A stretch of DNA of 18,138 bases from an uncultured Novosphingobium sp. (GTDB taxonomy: Bacteria > Pseudomonadota > Alphaproteobacteria > Sphingomonadales > Sphingomonadaceae), in assembly GCA_937996535.1 (NCBI GenBank), contig CALKVF010000045.1, positions 1-18,138 on the forward strand, read 5' to 3'. Shown here piece after piece: positions 1 to 8,503 of the stretch. Every line of letters begins with the position of its first letter. The first letter of the stretch is position 1. A program made the translations under genes and the position numbers. The notes beneath the pieces are model-generated. The model saw nothing but the letters and a program-made list of their open reading frames with translations, was not told the origin of the DNA and made no database searches.

Positions 1-706
1 AGGGATAGGTGCCGTGATCGACATCGAGCAGCACGCCCTGCGCGCCTTCGAACAGGATCCGCGCACCGGCCTTGCGCACAGTGTTGAGCCGCTTCCACAC
101 CGGTTCGGCATATTGCAGCACCGAGGGGGCGATTTCGCGCAGATCAGCGAGCAGCTGGGCGCGGTCAACCGGGGGCTGGCCGAAGCCGGCACGCAGCGCA
201 TCGTGGTGCGCGCAGAGGCGGTCGAGCTGCGCATCGAGCGCATCGAGGTGAGCCAGATCGCAAACGCGGATCGCGCGGCGGCCGACCTTGTCCTCATAGG
301 CCGGACCGATCCCGCGCCCGGTGGTGCCGATCTTGCCCGAACCGGCAGCGGCTTCGCGCAGACCATCGAGATCGCGGTGCAGCGGCAGGATCAGCGGGGC
401 GTTTTCCGCGATCGCGAAGTTTTCGGTGTTGATGACGACGCCCTGACCTTCGAGCTTGGCGATCTCTTCACGCAGGTGCCACGGATCGAGCACCACGCCA
501 TTGCCGATGATCGAGAGCGTGCCGGTGACGATGCCTGAGGGCAGCAGCGAGAGCTTGTAGACCTGTTCGCCCACGACCAGCGTGTGGCCGGCATTGTGCC
601 CGCCCTGGAAGCGCACCACGGCATCAGCGCGGCTGGCGAGCCAGTCGACGATCTTGCCTTTGCCTTCATCGCCCCACTGGGCGCCGATCACGGTTACGTT
701 GGCCAC
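1..706 (-). CDS. purA: Adenylosuccinate synthetase (N-terminal half, cut by window edge)
   Basis: Catalyses the first committed step from IMP to AMP: IMP + Asp + GTP give adenylosuccinate, in the cytoplasm. The first 235 codons are present. The N-terminus carries the QWGDEGKGK phosphate-binding loop (residues 10-18), with D13 in it and H41 in GGHNAGH, the usual catalytic pair. Further on are SGKIGTTGRGIGPAYEDK and, at the window edge, DHGTYP, all family hallmarks. The start is a GTG at 706-704: it gives the standard MANVTVIGAQWG start and has GGAGTG eight bases upstream. An ATG at 714 is out of frame. The C-terminal half (about 195 residues by family length) lies beyond base 1. A divergent 220-base gap separates it from the esterase gene. 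Confidence 0.97.
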   Translation of the reverse strand, partial: MANVTVIGAQWGDEGKGKIVDWLASRADAVVRFQGGHNAGHTLVVGEQVYKLSLLPSGIVTGTLSIIGNGVVLDPWHLREEIAKLEGQGVVINTENFAIAENAPLILPLHRDLDGLREAAAGSGKIGTTGRGIGPAYEDKVGRRAIRVCDLAHLDALDAQLDRLCAHHDALRAGFGQPPVDRAQLLADLREIAPSVLQYAEPVWKRLNTVRKAGARILFEGAQGVLLDVDHGTYP

Positions 707-926
707 GGATACATCACTCCACCCTGCCAGTGGACCCGCAAGCGCCCTTCGACAGGACTCGGCACAAGGGGTGGGACGTGGGGCCGCGCGGGCCCGATTT
801 GCGTTGCGGGCCGTAGGGGCAGTGACCCGCCAGAGTCAAGCCGTTGCAAGCGCCAAGGCGCGACTATTCACGGGCCGTCAAGCAATTGCCGGGCAACAGG
901 ATCGCCAGCACAAGGGAGCGCACGCC
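707..926. promoter_or_regulatory. Divergent intergenic region between purA and the esterase gene
   Basis: This 220-base gap must hold the promoters of purA (-) and the esterase (+). On the minus strand TTGACT (839-834) is followed after 17 bases by CTACGG (816-811), a plausible but weak -35/-10 pair for purA, leaving a leader of roughly 100 bases. GANTC methylation-type sites occur at 833-837 (overlapping that -35) and 756-760. I found no convincing plus-strand promoter. Ribosome binding sites are GGAGTG (720-715) for purA and GGGAG (914-918) for the esterase. Confidence 0.4.
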
Positions 927-1856
927 ATGACAAGACCGATCCTGTTCACGCTCGGCACCACTGCCCTGCTCGCCGCCACGCTGACGGCCAGCCTCGCCGA
1001 TGCCCGCGAAGGCCCGCGCTGGCGCGAGCGGCTGACTGGCCGCACAGCGTCTGCCGCTGCCCCGGTGGCGCAGGGCAAGCAGACCTTCGCTTATGGTAGC
1101 GATCCTTTGCAGGTGCTCGATTTCTATCCCGCCGTGGGTGCCAACGGCCCCGCGCCGCTGGTGGTGTTCGTGCACGGCGGCGGGTGGAAGCGCGGCAGCA
1201 AGGACAATGCCGATGGCAGCTGGAAAGCCCCGCATTACACGCAGGCCGGCTATGCCTATGCCTCGATCAACTACCGGCTGGTGCCAGAGGCCACGGTGGA
1301 ACAGCAGGGCACAGACGTTGCCGCCGCGCTGGCCGCGCTAATCGCGCGGGCACCGCGGCTTGGCATCGATCCCGCGCGCATCGTGATCATGGGGCACAGC
1401 GCCGGCGCGCATCTGGTGGCGCTGGTCGGCACCGATGAACGCTATCTGAGGGGCGCATGGCTGAGCTTTGCCAGCATCAAGGGCGTGCTGCCGATCGACG
1501 GCGCGGCCTATGACGTGCCGCGCCAGATCGCCGATGGCGGACGCTTCATGCAAGGTACCTATCTGCAGGCCTTCGGCAGCGATCCGGCGCGCCAGCAAGC
1601 ACTCTCTCCCAGCCTGCAGGCCGCCGCGCCCAATGCCCCGGCCTTTTTGCTGATCCACGTCCAGCGGCCCGACGGGATCGCTCAGAACAAGGAACTGGAG
1701 GCCGCGCTGATCAAGGGCGGCACCCCCACCGAGCGGCGCGATTTTCCGGGCACGGGCCTTGCCGGCCATGCCGAGATCAACCGCAGCCTCGGCGATCCGG
1801 CCTATGCCGCGACGCCCGTGGTCGATGCCTGGCTGAAGCGGATCTTCGCCAAGTAA
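927..1856 (+). CDS. Secreted alpha/beta-hydrolase (carboxylesterase, HGGGW/GHSAG type)
   Basis: A 309-residue serine hydrolase, probably periplasmic. Residues 1-26 look like a Sec signal peptide (MTRP, hydrophobic core, then ASLADA before Arg27). HGGGW at 83-87 is the oxyanion-hole motif of the hormone-sensitive-lipase/kynurenine-formamidase-like branch. GHSAG at 156-160 supplies the nucleophile S158, and H281 in LAGHAEIN is the likely catalytic His. D249 (RPDG) is a possible acid. The start at 927 was chosen because it begins the signal peptide and has GGGAG eight bases upstream; the same frame stays open back to 582, but that stretch looks non-coding. The substrate cannot be read from the sequence. 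mgtA follows 64 bases later on the same strand and may be co-transcribed. Confidence 0.88.
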   Translation: MTRPILFTLGTTALLAATLTASLADAREGPRWRERLTGRTASAAAPVAQGKQTFAYGSDPLQVLDFYPAVGANGPAPLVVFVHGGGWKRGSKDNADGSWKAPHYTQAGYAYASINYRLVPEATVEQQGTDVAAALAALIARAPRLGIDPARIVIMGHSAGAHLVALVGTDERYLRGAWLSFASIKGVLPIDGAAYDVPRQIADGGRFMQGTYLQAFGSDPARQQALSPSLQAAAPNAPAFLLIHVQRPDGIAQNKELEAALIKGGTPTERRDFPGTGLAGHAEINRSLGDPAYAATPVVDAWLKRIFAK

Positions 1857-1920
1857 CGCACGGGGCTTGAACCCGCCGCGCGCAGGGTCAATCATGGCCC
1901 CGGCAATTGCGAGGCAAGCG

Positions 1921-4452
1921 ATGGCGCGCAGGGAAACGGCTGAGACTGGCGAGCTTGCTCTGTTCTGGGCGGATGCCCCGGCCGGTTTGAGCGAGGCGCA
2001 GGCCGGGCTCACCAGCGCCGAAGCCGCGCGGCGGCTGGCCGCCGATGGCCCCAACGTGATCGCCGACAAGGGCTCGCGCACGATCCTCGCGCGGATTCTG
2101 GCCCGGCTGGCCGAACCGCTGGTTGCGATCCTGCTGATGGCGGCGTTCGTTTCAGGCGCAACCGGTGATCATGCCAGCCTGATCATCATCCTGACGATGG
2201 TGGTGCTGTCGGTCGGGCTTGATGTCTATCAGGAACACGGCGCCGAAAAGGCCGCCGAGGCGCTGCGCCGGGCGATCGCGCTCACGGTCGGCGTGCGCCG
2301 CGATGGTCAGTTCATCGACCTGCCGACCGAGGCGCTGGTGCGCGGCGATGTGGTGCGCCTTGGCCCCGGCTCGCTGGTGCCGGCCGACGGAATCGTGCTC
2401 GCCAGCCACGGCGCGCGGGTGGACGAGGCGATCCTGACGGGCGAGCCCTATCCGGTCGACAAGCGCCCCGGCCCCAGCGGCGCGCGCGCGCTGGCCGATG
2501 CCTATGATGCGCTGTTCGATGGCACCGCCGTGGTCAGCGGCGAGGCGACGATGCTGGTCGCCGCCACGGGCCGGCGCACCCAGCTTGGCGCGATCTCGGC
2601 CAGCCTCGCCAGCGCCGAGCCGCCCTCCGCCTTCGAACGCGGCCTGCACCGGCTTGGGCTGCTGATCCTGCGGCTGACGCTGGCCTTGGTGCTGTTCGTG
2701 CTGCTGGTGCAGATCCTGTTCCACCGCCCGATGCTCGAATCGGTGATGTTCGCCGTGGCGCTGGCGGTGGGGCTGACGCCCGAACTGCTGCCAATGGTCA
2801 CCACGGTCACCCTGTCGCGCGGGGCGCTGCGGCTGGCGCAAAAGCAGGTGATCGTGAAGCGGCTCGCCGCGATCCACGATCTGGGCGCGATGGACGTGTT
2901 CTGCACCGACAAGACCGGCACTCTGACCGAGGCCCGGATCGAGCTGTCCGCCTGGCCGGACGCGGCGGGCAAGGACAGCGCCCATGTGCTCGAACTCGCC
3001 GCGATCAACAGCTTCTACGAAAGCGGGGTGGGCAATCCGCTCGACACCGCGATCCTGGCCCGGGCGGGCAATCCTGCCAGCCTGCCGTGGCGCAAAATGG
3101 CCGATCTGCCCTTCGATTTCGAGCGCCGCCGCGCCGCCGTGCTGGTCGAACAGGGTGGGCGGCGTATGCTGGTGGTCAAGGGCGCGCCCGAAGCCCTGCT
3201 TGACCGCTGCACCCAGGCCGACCTTGACGGCAAACCCGCGCCGCTCGGTGCAAAACACCGCGCCGCGCTCGATACCATGCACGATGCGCGCGCCGCCAAT
3301 GGCGAACGCCTGCTCGCCGTGGCGTGGAAGGATTGGGACGGCGCCCCCCGCGCGCTGAGCGCGGAGGACGAGGCCGGGCTGGTCTTTGCCGGATACTGCG
3401 CTTTCCTTGATCCGCCAAAGCAATCCGCCCGCGCGGCGATCGCGCGGCTGCGCGGCCTGGGGGTGCAGGTCAAGGTCATCTCGGGCGATGCCGCGCCGGT
3501 GGTGCGCCACCTCGTTGCCGCGCTCGACCTCGATTGCACGGGGCTGCTCACCGGGGACGAGATCGCCAAACTGTCGGACGCGGCGCTGCGGGTGCAGGTG
3601 CGCCGCACCGATCTGTTCGCGCGCGTCTCCCCCGAACAGAAGCTGCGGATCATCCGCGCGCTGTCTCGCTCGGGCCATACGGTTGGCTACATGGGCGATG
3701 GGATCAACGATGCCCCCGCGATCAAGGCGGCGGACGCGGGGATGTCGGTCGATGGCGCCACCGATGTCGCGCGGGCGGCAGCCGACATGATCCTGCTGTC
3801 AAACGATCTGGGCGTGGTTGCCGATGGGGTGATGGAAGGGCGGCGGACCTATGCCAACATCATCAAATACGTGCGGATGGGCACCAGCTCCAATTTCGGC
3901 AACATGCTGTCGATGGCGCTCGCGGCACTGGTCATCCCGTTCCTGCCGATGACCGCGATCCAGATCCTGCTCAACAACCTGCTCTACGATTTCTCGCAGC
4001 TGGGCATTCCGCTCGACAATGTCGACGAGGCCGAAACCCGCCACCCGCACAACTGGAACATTTCTGCAATCCAGCGCTTCACCGCCTTCATGGGGCCGCT
4101 GTCATCGGTGTTCGACATTGCCACCTTTGCGCTGCTGTTGCTGGTGTTCAATACCTCACCGGCAGAGTTCCGCACGGCCTGGTTCGTGGAATCGATGCTC
4201 ACCCAGATCCTGGTGATCTTCGTGATCCGCACCCAGGCGCGCCCGTGGCGCAGCACGCCGCACCGCGCGCTGGCGCTGACCAGCCTTGGCGCACTGGGCG
4301 TGGCGCTGATGCTGGCGCTGGGGCCGTGGGCGGGGACATTCGGGTTTGCCGCCATGCCGCTCCATCTGCTGGGCGCAGTGGTGGTGCTGGCGCTGACCTA
4401 TCTGGCCTGCGCCGAGGCGATCAAGCGCCGCGCCATGCGGCAGCGGGGTTAG
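1921..4452 (+). CDS. mgtA: Magnesium-translocating P-type ATPase (MgtA/MgtB family)
   Basis: An inner-membrane P3B-type ATPase expected to import Mg2+ at the cost of ATP. With this start it is 843 residues. In order: N-terminal cation-ATPase domain, membrane helices 1-2 (about 65-103), actuator domain with TGEP at 173-176, helices 3-4 (about 248-305) with the MgtA-type TPELLPM at 286-292, phosphorylation motif DKTGTLT at 330-336 (D330), nucleotide domain, MGDGINDAP at 591-599, and C-terminal helices from about 660. NMLSMA (661-666) and the LLNNLLYD segment after it are typical of MgtA. The ATG at 1921 has GAGG six bases upstream. In-frame alternatives are ATG 1894 (AGGG upstream) and TTG 1867, adding 9 or 18 residues. 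The stop codon overlaps the hisZ stop. The 64-base gap before it leaves little room for a leader of the enteric mgtA kind. Confidence 0.93.
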   Translation: MARRETAETGELALFWADAPAGLSEAQAGLTSAEAARRLAADGPNVIADKGSRTILARILARLAEPLVAILLMAAFVSGATGDHASLIIILTMVVLSVGLDVYQEHGAEKAAEALRRAIALTVGVRRDGQFIDLPTEALVRGDVVRLGPGSLVPADGIVLASHGARVDEAILTGEPYPVDKRPGPSGARALADAYDALFDGTAVVSGEATMLVAATGRRTQLGAISASLASAEPPSAFERGLHRLGLLILRLTLALVLFVLLVQILFHRPMLESVMFAVALAVGLTPELLPMVTTVTLSRGALRLAQKQVIVKRLAAIHDLGAMDVFCTDKTGTLTEARIELSAWPDAAGKDSAHVLELAAINSFYESGVGNPLDTAILARAGNPASLPWRKMADLPFDFERRRAAVLVEQGGRRMLVVKGAPEALLDRCTQADLDGKPAPLGAKHRAALDTMHDARAANGERLLAVAWKDWDGAPRALSAEDEAGLVFAGYCAFLDPPKQSARAAIARLRGLGVQVKVISGDAAPVVRHLVAALDLDCTGLLTGDEIAKLSDAALRVQVRRTDLFARVSPEQKLRIIRALSRSGHTVGYMGDGINDAPAIKAADAGMSVDGATDVARAAADMILLSNDLGVVADGVMEGRRTYANIIKYVRMGTSSNFGNMLSMALAALVIPFLPMTAIQILLNNLLYDFSQLGIPLDNVDEAETRHPHNWNISAIQRFTAFMGPLSSVFDIATFALLLLVFNTSPAEFRTAWFVESMLTQILVIFVIRTQARPWRSTPHRALALTSLGALGVALMLALGPWAGTFGFAAMPLHLLGAVVVLALTYLACAEAIKRRAMRQRG

Positions 4453-5561
4453 AGGCTGACCGCCTCGCCCCCGACCAGTTGGTGGGTGCAGCCCAGCGCC
4501 GCCGGATCGCAATCGGCGCACAGCGCCGCCAGGGTGCGCCAGCCGATCGCGCGCAGGCGCGCGGCATGGACCGGATCGTGGCCGAGCGGCAGGAACAGCG
4601 TGTCACGCGGGGTTTCTGCCCCGGCCAGCACGTCAATCAGCGCATCGGGATAAAGCGAGAAGCCGATCGCGGGCTCATCGCGGCCGAGGATCTTGTAGCT
4701 GCCGCCGCGCCCCAGCGCGCCGGTCACGCCATCGGCATAGATCGTGAAGCCGAACCACGACTGGTATTCAAACCCGTGGCGTTCGCTGGGATCGAGCGTC
4801 AGCCGCGCTGATCCGCCAACCCGCGCGGCAATTTCGCGCAGCGCGGCAATCCGGCCCGCCAGCGCGCCGCCCGCATCGATCGCGGCCAGCCGCTCGATCG
4901 CGGTATCGAACGGGCCGATCGCGGTCAGCAGCGGCAGGTAAGCCGCCCCGCCCGCTGCCACCAGACCGCCCGCATCCTTGGCATCAAGCTCGCGGCGCAC
5001 CGCCTCGATCTTGTCGCCGTCCAAAGGCAAAGCCTTGGCCGCAAGGGTATCGACGAGGTCCGGCAGGGTGAAATCGACCGAAATCCCGGTCGCGCCCGCT
5101 GCCCGCAGCGCCTCGATCGCCATTTCGACGATTTCGCCGGCCGCGGCGACGCTGTCAGACCCGATCAGTTCGGCGCCCAGTTGCAACCGTTCGCGCGCGG
5201 GATCGAGCCCGTCGCCCTTGATCGTCACGACCTGCCCGGCATAGCACAGCCGCAGCGGACGCGGCGCGGCGGCCAGCCCAGTGGCGGCAATCCGGCCAAC
5301 CTGCACCGTGATGTCGCTGCGCAGCGCCATCATCCGCAGCGACAGCGGATCAACAAAGCGGAACATCCGGCGCGGCTGGATCCCGGCCATGCGGCTTGCC
5401 ATCGACTTTTCGAATTCGATGCTCGGCGGCTGAACGCGGTCATAGCCGTGGGCGTCGAGCACATCGAGGCCCGCGCGGGTTACGCGGGCGGCGGCTGCCG
5501 CACTGGACGGCAGCCGATCTTCAAGCCCTTCGGGCAACAGGTCGCGGTCGGTATCTTCCAT
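4449..5561 (-). CDS. hisZ: ATP phosphoribosyltransferase regulatory subunit HisZ
   Basis: A 370-residue catalytically inactive paralogue of histidyl-tRNA synthetase. In the HisZ/HisG system it binds the short form of HisG and confers activity and histidine feedback on the first step of histidine synthesis. The class II synthetase-like core is visible: LLPEGLEDRLP near the N-terminus, a motif-2-like region LRSDITVQVGRIA, and RGGSYKILGRDEPAIGFSLYP near the C-terminus. It lacks the anticodon-binding domain expected of a true HisRS. The ATG at 5561 follows the serA stop by 28 bases, so it is probably the third gene of serC-serA-hisZ. Its own ribosome binding site is weak (ACGGGAC). hisG is not in the window. 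The stop TAA (4451-4449) overlaps the stop of the convergent mgtA. Confidence 0.92.
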   Translation of the reverse strand: MEDTDRDLLPEGLEDRLPSSAAAAARVTRAGLDVLDAHGYDRVQPPSIEFEKSMASRMAGIQPRRMFRFVDPLSLRMMALRSDITVQVGRIAATGLAAAPRPLRLCYAGQVVTIKGDGLDPARERLQLGAELIGSDSVAAAGEIVEMAIEALRAAGATGISVDFTLPDLVDTLAAKALPLDGDKIEAVRRELDAKDAGGLVAAGGAAYLPLLTAIGPFDTAIERLAAIDAGGALAGRIAALREIAARVGGSARLTLDPSERHGFEYQSWFGFTIYADGVTGALGRGGSYKILGRDEPAIGFSLYPDALIDVLAGAETPRDTLFLPLGHDPVHAARLRAIGWRTLAALCADCDPAALGCTHQLVGGEAVSL

Positions 5562-5589
5562 AGCGCTAGTCCCGTTGCCCGATCCCGCG

Positions 5590-7173
5590 TCAGAACGCCA
5601 GAGCCATCACCCGCTTGACGCCCGGAAGCGACTTGGCGGCTTCGAGCACCGAGGCGGGCACCGCGCTGTCCACCGACAGCAGCAGCACCGCTTCCCCGCC
5701 CGCTTCGCGGCGGCCGAGGTTGAACGTGCCGATGTTGATCGCGTTTTCGCCCAACAGGGTGCCGATCCGGCCGATGAAGCCCGGAGCGTCTTCGTTGACG
5801 ATGTAGAGCATCGGCCCGGTGAGTTCGGCTTCAACCTTGATCCCGAACAGTTCGACCAGACGCGGTTCGGCATTGCTGAACAGCGTGCCGGCGACCGAGC
5901 GTTCGCCCGCTTCGGTCTTCACCGAAACGCGGATCAGGGTGTGATAGTCACCAGCCTTCTCGGTCTTGACCTCGCGCACTTCCATGCCGCGTTCCTTGGC
6001 GATGAACGGCGCGTTGACCATGTTCACCGTGTCGGACTGGGTGCGCAGGAACCCGCACAGCACGGCCGCGACGATCGGCTTGATGTTGAGTTCGGCCGCA
6101 GCGCCTTCGGCGTGGATCGAGATGCGCGGGATCGCCCCGGTGGTCAGCTGCCCGACCATTGAGCCGAGCTGTTCGGCCAGTGCCATGTAGGGGCGCAGCT
6201 TGGGCGCTTCTTCAGCCGAGAGCGAAGGCACGTTGAGCGCGTTGGTGACGCCGCCGTTGACCAGATAATCGGCCATCTGTTCGGCAACCTGGAGCGCCAC
6301 GTTGACCTGGGCTTCGGTGGTCGATGCGCCAAGGTGCGGGGTGCAGATGAAGTTCGGGGTGCCGAACAGCGGCGATTCCTTGGCCGGTTCGGTTTCGAAC
6401 ACGTCGAGCGCGGCGCCAGCGACCTGGCCCGCATCCATCGCGTCCTTGAGCGCGGCTTCGTCGATCAGCCCGCCACGCGCGCAGTTGACGATCCGCACGC
6501 CCTTCTTGGTCTTGGCGAGGTTTTCGCGGCTCAGGATGTTGCGGGTCTGGTCGGTCAGCGGCGTGTGCAGGGTGATGAAATCAGCCTTGGCCAGCAGCGT
6601 TTCGAGGTCCGCCTTTTCAACGCCCATTTCAACCGCGCGTTCCGGGGTCAGGAACGGATCGAAGGCCACGACCTTCATCCGCAGACCCAGCGCGCGGGCG
6701 GCAACGATCGAACCGATGTTGCCAGCCCCGATCAGGCCGAGCGTCTTGCCGGTGACTTCAACGCCCATGAAGCCGTTCTTCGGCCACAGGCCAGCCTGGG
6801 TCTGGGCATTGGCTTCGGGGATCTGGCGGGCCAGCGCGAACATCATCGCGATGGCGTGTTCGGCGGTGGTGATCGAGTTGCCGAACGGGGTGTTCATCAC
6901 CACCACGCCCTGCGCCGAGGCCGCCGGGATATCGACATTGTCGACGCCGATGCCGGCGCGGCCAATGACCTTGAGGTTCTTGGCGGCGGCGAGGATTTCC
7001 TTGGTCACCTTGGTCGACGAACGGATGGCAAGACCATCATAGTCGCCGATGCGGGCGATCAGCTGTTCAGGGGTTTCGCCGGTGATGACGTCCACATCGC
7101 AGCCCATCTCGGTGAAGATGCGGGCGGCATTGGGGTCCATCTTGTCGGAAATAAGAACGCGGGGCTTGGTCAT
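5590..7173 (-). CDS. serA: D-3-phosphoglycerate dehydrogenase (long form with ASB and ACT domains)
   Basis: Oxidises 3-phosphoglycerate to 3-phosphohydroxypyruvate with NAD+, the first step of the phosphorylated serine pathway. The protein is 527 residues, the long form. The Rossmann motif GLIGAGNIGS is at 146-155. The catalytic set of this dehydrogenase family is R233 (CARGG), E262 (ETEP) and H280 (CTPHLG). An intervening ASB-type domain spans about 320-450. An ACT domain (LYIVNEDAPGFIGRIGTLLG and onward, about 455-527) is the usual site of serine feedback. The ATG at 7173 has AGAGG seven bases upstream. It lies 63 bases after serC, with a hairpin in the gap, and 28 bases before hisZ. Confidence 0.97.
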   Translation of the reverse strand: MTKPRVLISDKMDPNAARIFTEMGCDVDVITGETPEQLIARIGDYDGLAIRSSTKVTKEILAAAKNLKVIGRAGIGVDNVDIPAASAQGVVVMNTPFGNSITTAEHAIAMMFALARQIPEANAQTQAGLWPKNGFMGVEVTGKTLGLIGAGNIGSIVAARALGLRMKVVAFDPFLTPERAVEMGVEKADLETLLAKADFITLHTPLTDQTRNILSRENLAKTKKGVRIVNCARGGLIDEAALKDAMDAGQVAGAALDVFETEPAKESPLFGTPNFICTPHLGASTTEAQVNVALQVAEQMADYLVNGGVTNALNVPSLSAEEAPKLRPYMALAEQLGSMVGQLTTGAIPRISIHAEGAAAELNIKPIVAAVLCGFLRTQSDTVNMVNAPFIAKERGMEVREVKTEKAGDYHTLIRVSVKTEAGERSVAGTLFSNAEPRLVELFGIKVEAELTGPMLYIVNEDAPGFIGRIGTLLGENAINIGTFNLGRREAGGEAVLLLSVDSAVPASVLEAAKSLPGVKRVMALAF

Positions 7174-7205
7174 GATAAGCCTCTTTCAATCAGAATAGGG
7201 GGAAA

Positions 7206-7230
7206 CGGACGGGCACAGGTGGCCCGTCCG
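7206..7230 (-). terminator. Hairpin between serC and serA (attenuator or partial terminator)
   Basis: A perfect 9-base inverted repeat, CGGACGGGC (7206-7214) and GCCCGTCCG (7222-7230), flanks a 7-base loop. It starts six bases after the serC stop codon. Read on the minus strand, the stem is followed by TTTCCCCCTATT, a broken T tract, so it would be a leaky terminator at best. It could set the serC:serA expression ratio or protect the serC transcript end. serA then starts 33 bases downstream. Confidence 0.55.
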
Positions 7231-7236
7231 GTAAAA

Positions 7237-8364
7237 TCAGGCAGCCTTGGTGGCTTCGTAGGCCCAGTCGAGCCACGGACCGAGTGCTTCGACGTCGGCG
7301 GCATCCACCGTCGCGCCGCACCAGATGCGCAGGCCGGCCGGGGCATCGCGGTAACCCGCGATGTCATAGGCTGCGTCTTCCTTTTCGAGGAGGCCGGTCA
7401 TCTTCTTGATGAAGTCCGCATCCGCGCCTTCAACCGACAGACAGACCGAGGTCTTCGAACGGGTGCCGCGATCGACCGCGAGGTGGCTGAGCCAGTCACG
7501 TTCGGCCACGATCTTGTCGAGCGCGTTGGCATTCGCCGTGCAGCGATCCTTGAGCCCTTCGAGCCCGCCAACCGACTTGGCCCATTCGAGCGCGAAGATC
7601 GCGTCTTCAACGGCCAGCATCGAGGGGGTGTTGATGGTTTCGCCCTTGAACACGCCCTCGGCGAGCTTGCCCTTGCTGACCAGGCGGAACACCTTGGGCA
7701 GCGGCCAGGCCGGCGTGTAGCTTTCCAGACGTTCAACGGCTCGGGGGCCGAGGATCAGGACGCCGTGGCCGCCTTCGCCGCCCAGCACCTTCTGCCACGA
7801 GAAGGTCGCAACGTCGATCTTGTCCCACGGAATGTCATAGGCAAACACCGCGCTGGTCGCATCGGCGAAGCACAGGCCTTCGCGGGTCTCGGGGATCCAT
7901 TCACCGTCGGGCACGCGCACGCCGCTGGTGGTGCCGTTCCAGGTGAACAGCACGTCATCCGACCAGTCGACCTTGTCGAGATCGGGCAGCTGGCCGTAAT
8001 CGGCACGGTGCACGGTTGCGTCGAGCTTGAGCTGCTTGACCGCATCGGTGACCCAACCTTCACCGAAGCTTTCCCAGGCCAGCGCAGTCACGCCGCGGGC
8101 ACCGAGCATGGTCCACATCGCCATTTCGAAGGCGCCGGTATCAGACCCCGGAACGATGCCGATGCGGTGCGTTTCGGGCAGGCCGAGCACTTCGCGCATC
8201 AGATCGAGGCAATAGGCCAGACGCGACTTGCCGATCTTGGCGCGGTGCGAGCGGCCGAGGCATTCGGTGGCGAGTTTTTCGGGGGCATATCCGGGCGGCT
8301 TGGCGCAGGGACCGGAAGAAAAATGCGGGCGCGCAGGCTTGCGAGCCGGAACAGGTGCAGTCAT
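7237..8364 (-). CDS. serC: Phosphoserine aminotransferase (Methanosarcina-type SerC)
   Basis: Converts 3-phosphohydroxypyruvate and glutamate to O-phosphoserine and 2-oxoglutarate, with PLP as cofactor; the step after SerA. The protein is 375 residues with FSSGPCAKPPGY near the N-terminus. TFSWQKVLGGEGGHGV contains K192, the expected PLP-lysine. FADATSAVFA (166-175) supplies the Asp of the PLP site. The overall pattern matches the alphaproteobacterial/archaeal SerC subfamily rather than the E. coli type. The frame stays open upstream to 8505, but the ATG at 8364 has a strong AAGGAGAG site six bases upstream, so that start is used. A short CTCTC/GAGAG stem (8385-8381 with 8374-8370) partly overlaps the ribosome binding site. 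It heads the serC-serA-hisZ run. Confidence 0.96.
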   Translation of the reverse strand: MTAPVPARKPARPHFSSGPCAKPPGYAPEKLATECLGRSHRAKIGKSRLAYCLDLMREVLGLPETHRIGIVPGSDTGAFEMAMWTMLGARGVTALAWESFGEGWVTDAVKQLKLDATVHRADYGQLPDLDKVDWSDDVLFTWNGTTSGVRVPDGEWIPETREGLCFADATSAVFAYDIPWDKIDVATFSWQKVLGGEGGHGVLILGPRAVERLESYTPAWPLPKVFRLVSKGKLAEGVFKGETINTPSMLAVEDAIFALEWAKSVGGLEGLKDRCTANANALDKIVAERDWLSHLAVDRGTRSKTSVCLSVEGADADFIKKMTGLLEKEDAAYDIAGYRDAPAGLRIWCGATVDAADVEALGPWLDWAYEATKAA

Positions 8365-8422
8365 GTATTCTCTCCTTGCAGAGAGCTCGCGCGGCGTTGG
8401 GACCGCGTGGCCCGTCGGCGCT

Positions 8423-8448
8423 CGTATAGACGCGGGGGCCGGAGTCAA
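8423..8448 (-). promoter_or_regulatory. Candidate promoter of the serC operon
   Basis: On the minus strand TTGACT (8448-8443) is followed by TATACG (8428-8423) after 14 bases. The spacing is short for E. coli sigma-70 but close to the Caulobacter housekeeping pattern as I recall it (TTGACGS, 10-14 bases, GCTANAWC). It lies about 60 bases upstream of the serC start. The -35 overlaps a GANTC site. This is pattern matching only. Confidence 0.4.
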
Positions 8449-8470
8449 GCGATTGATCGTGGTTTGGCCT

Positions 8471-8503
8471 CGGTTAACCGCTGGGCGGGGGCGAAAGTTA
8501 ACC
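8471..8503. promoter_or_regulatory. Paired GTTAACC sites, CtrA-like
   Basis: CGGTTAACCG (8471-8480) is a perfect 10-base palindrome. A second GTTAACC lies at 8497-8503 and continues as GTTAACCATA. The two copies are 24 bases apart, centre to centre, in the 161-base gap between serC (-) and the extensin-like gene (+), and the nearer copy ends 22 bases before that gene's start. TTAACCAT resembles the CtrA half-site reported for alphaproteobacteria; the spacing does not match the full TTAA-N7-TTAA box. Confidence 0.35.

Noticed and set aside
582..926. N-terminal extension of the esterase frame
   Set aside because: It overlaps purA on the other strand, lacks family similarity, and a signal peptide with a good ribosome binding site begins at 927.
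1867..1920. TTG start for mgtA at 1867
   Set aside because: It would be a rare start with no good ribosome binding site; ATG 1921 (or 1894) is better supported.
2152..3678. 508-codon minus-strand open frame opposite mgtA
   Set aside because: It is a His/Gln/Arg-rich antisense shadow of the ATPase gene.
3534..4811. Long plus-strand open frame of 425 codons
   Set aside because: It overlaps mgtA and hisZ in another frame and has the Arg/Gly/Ala-rich composition of a GC-rich shadow frame.
4449..5561. Histidyl-tRNA synthetase instead of HisZ
   Set aside because: The protein is too short, lacks the anticodon-binding domain, and sits in an amino acid synthesis context.
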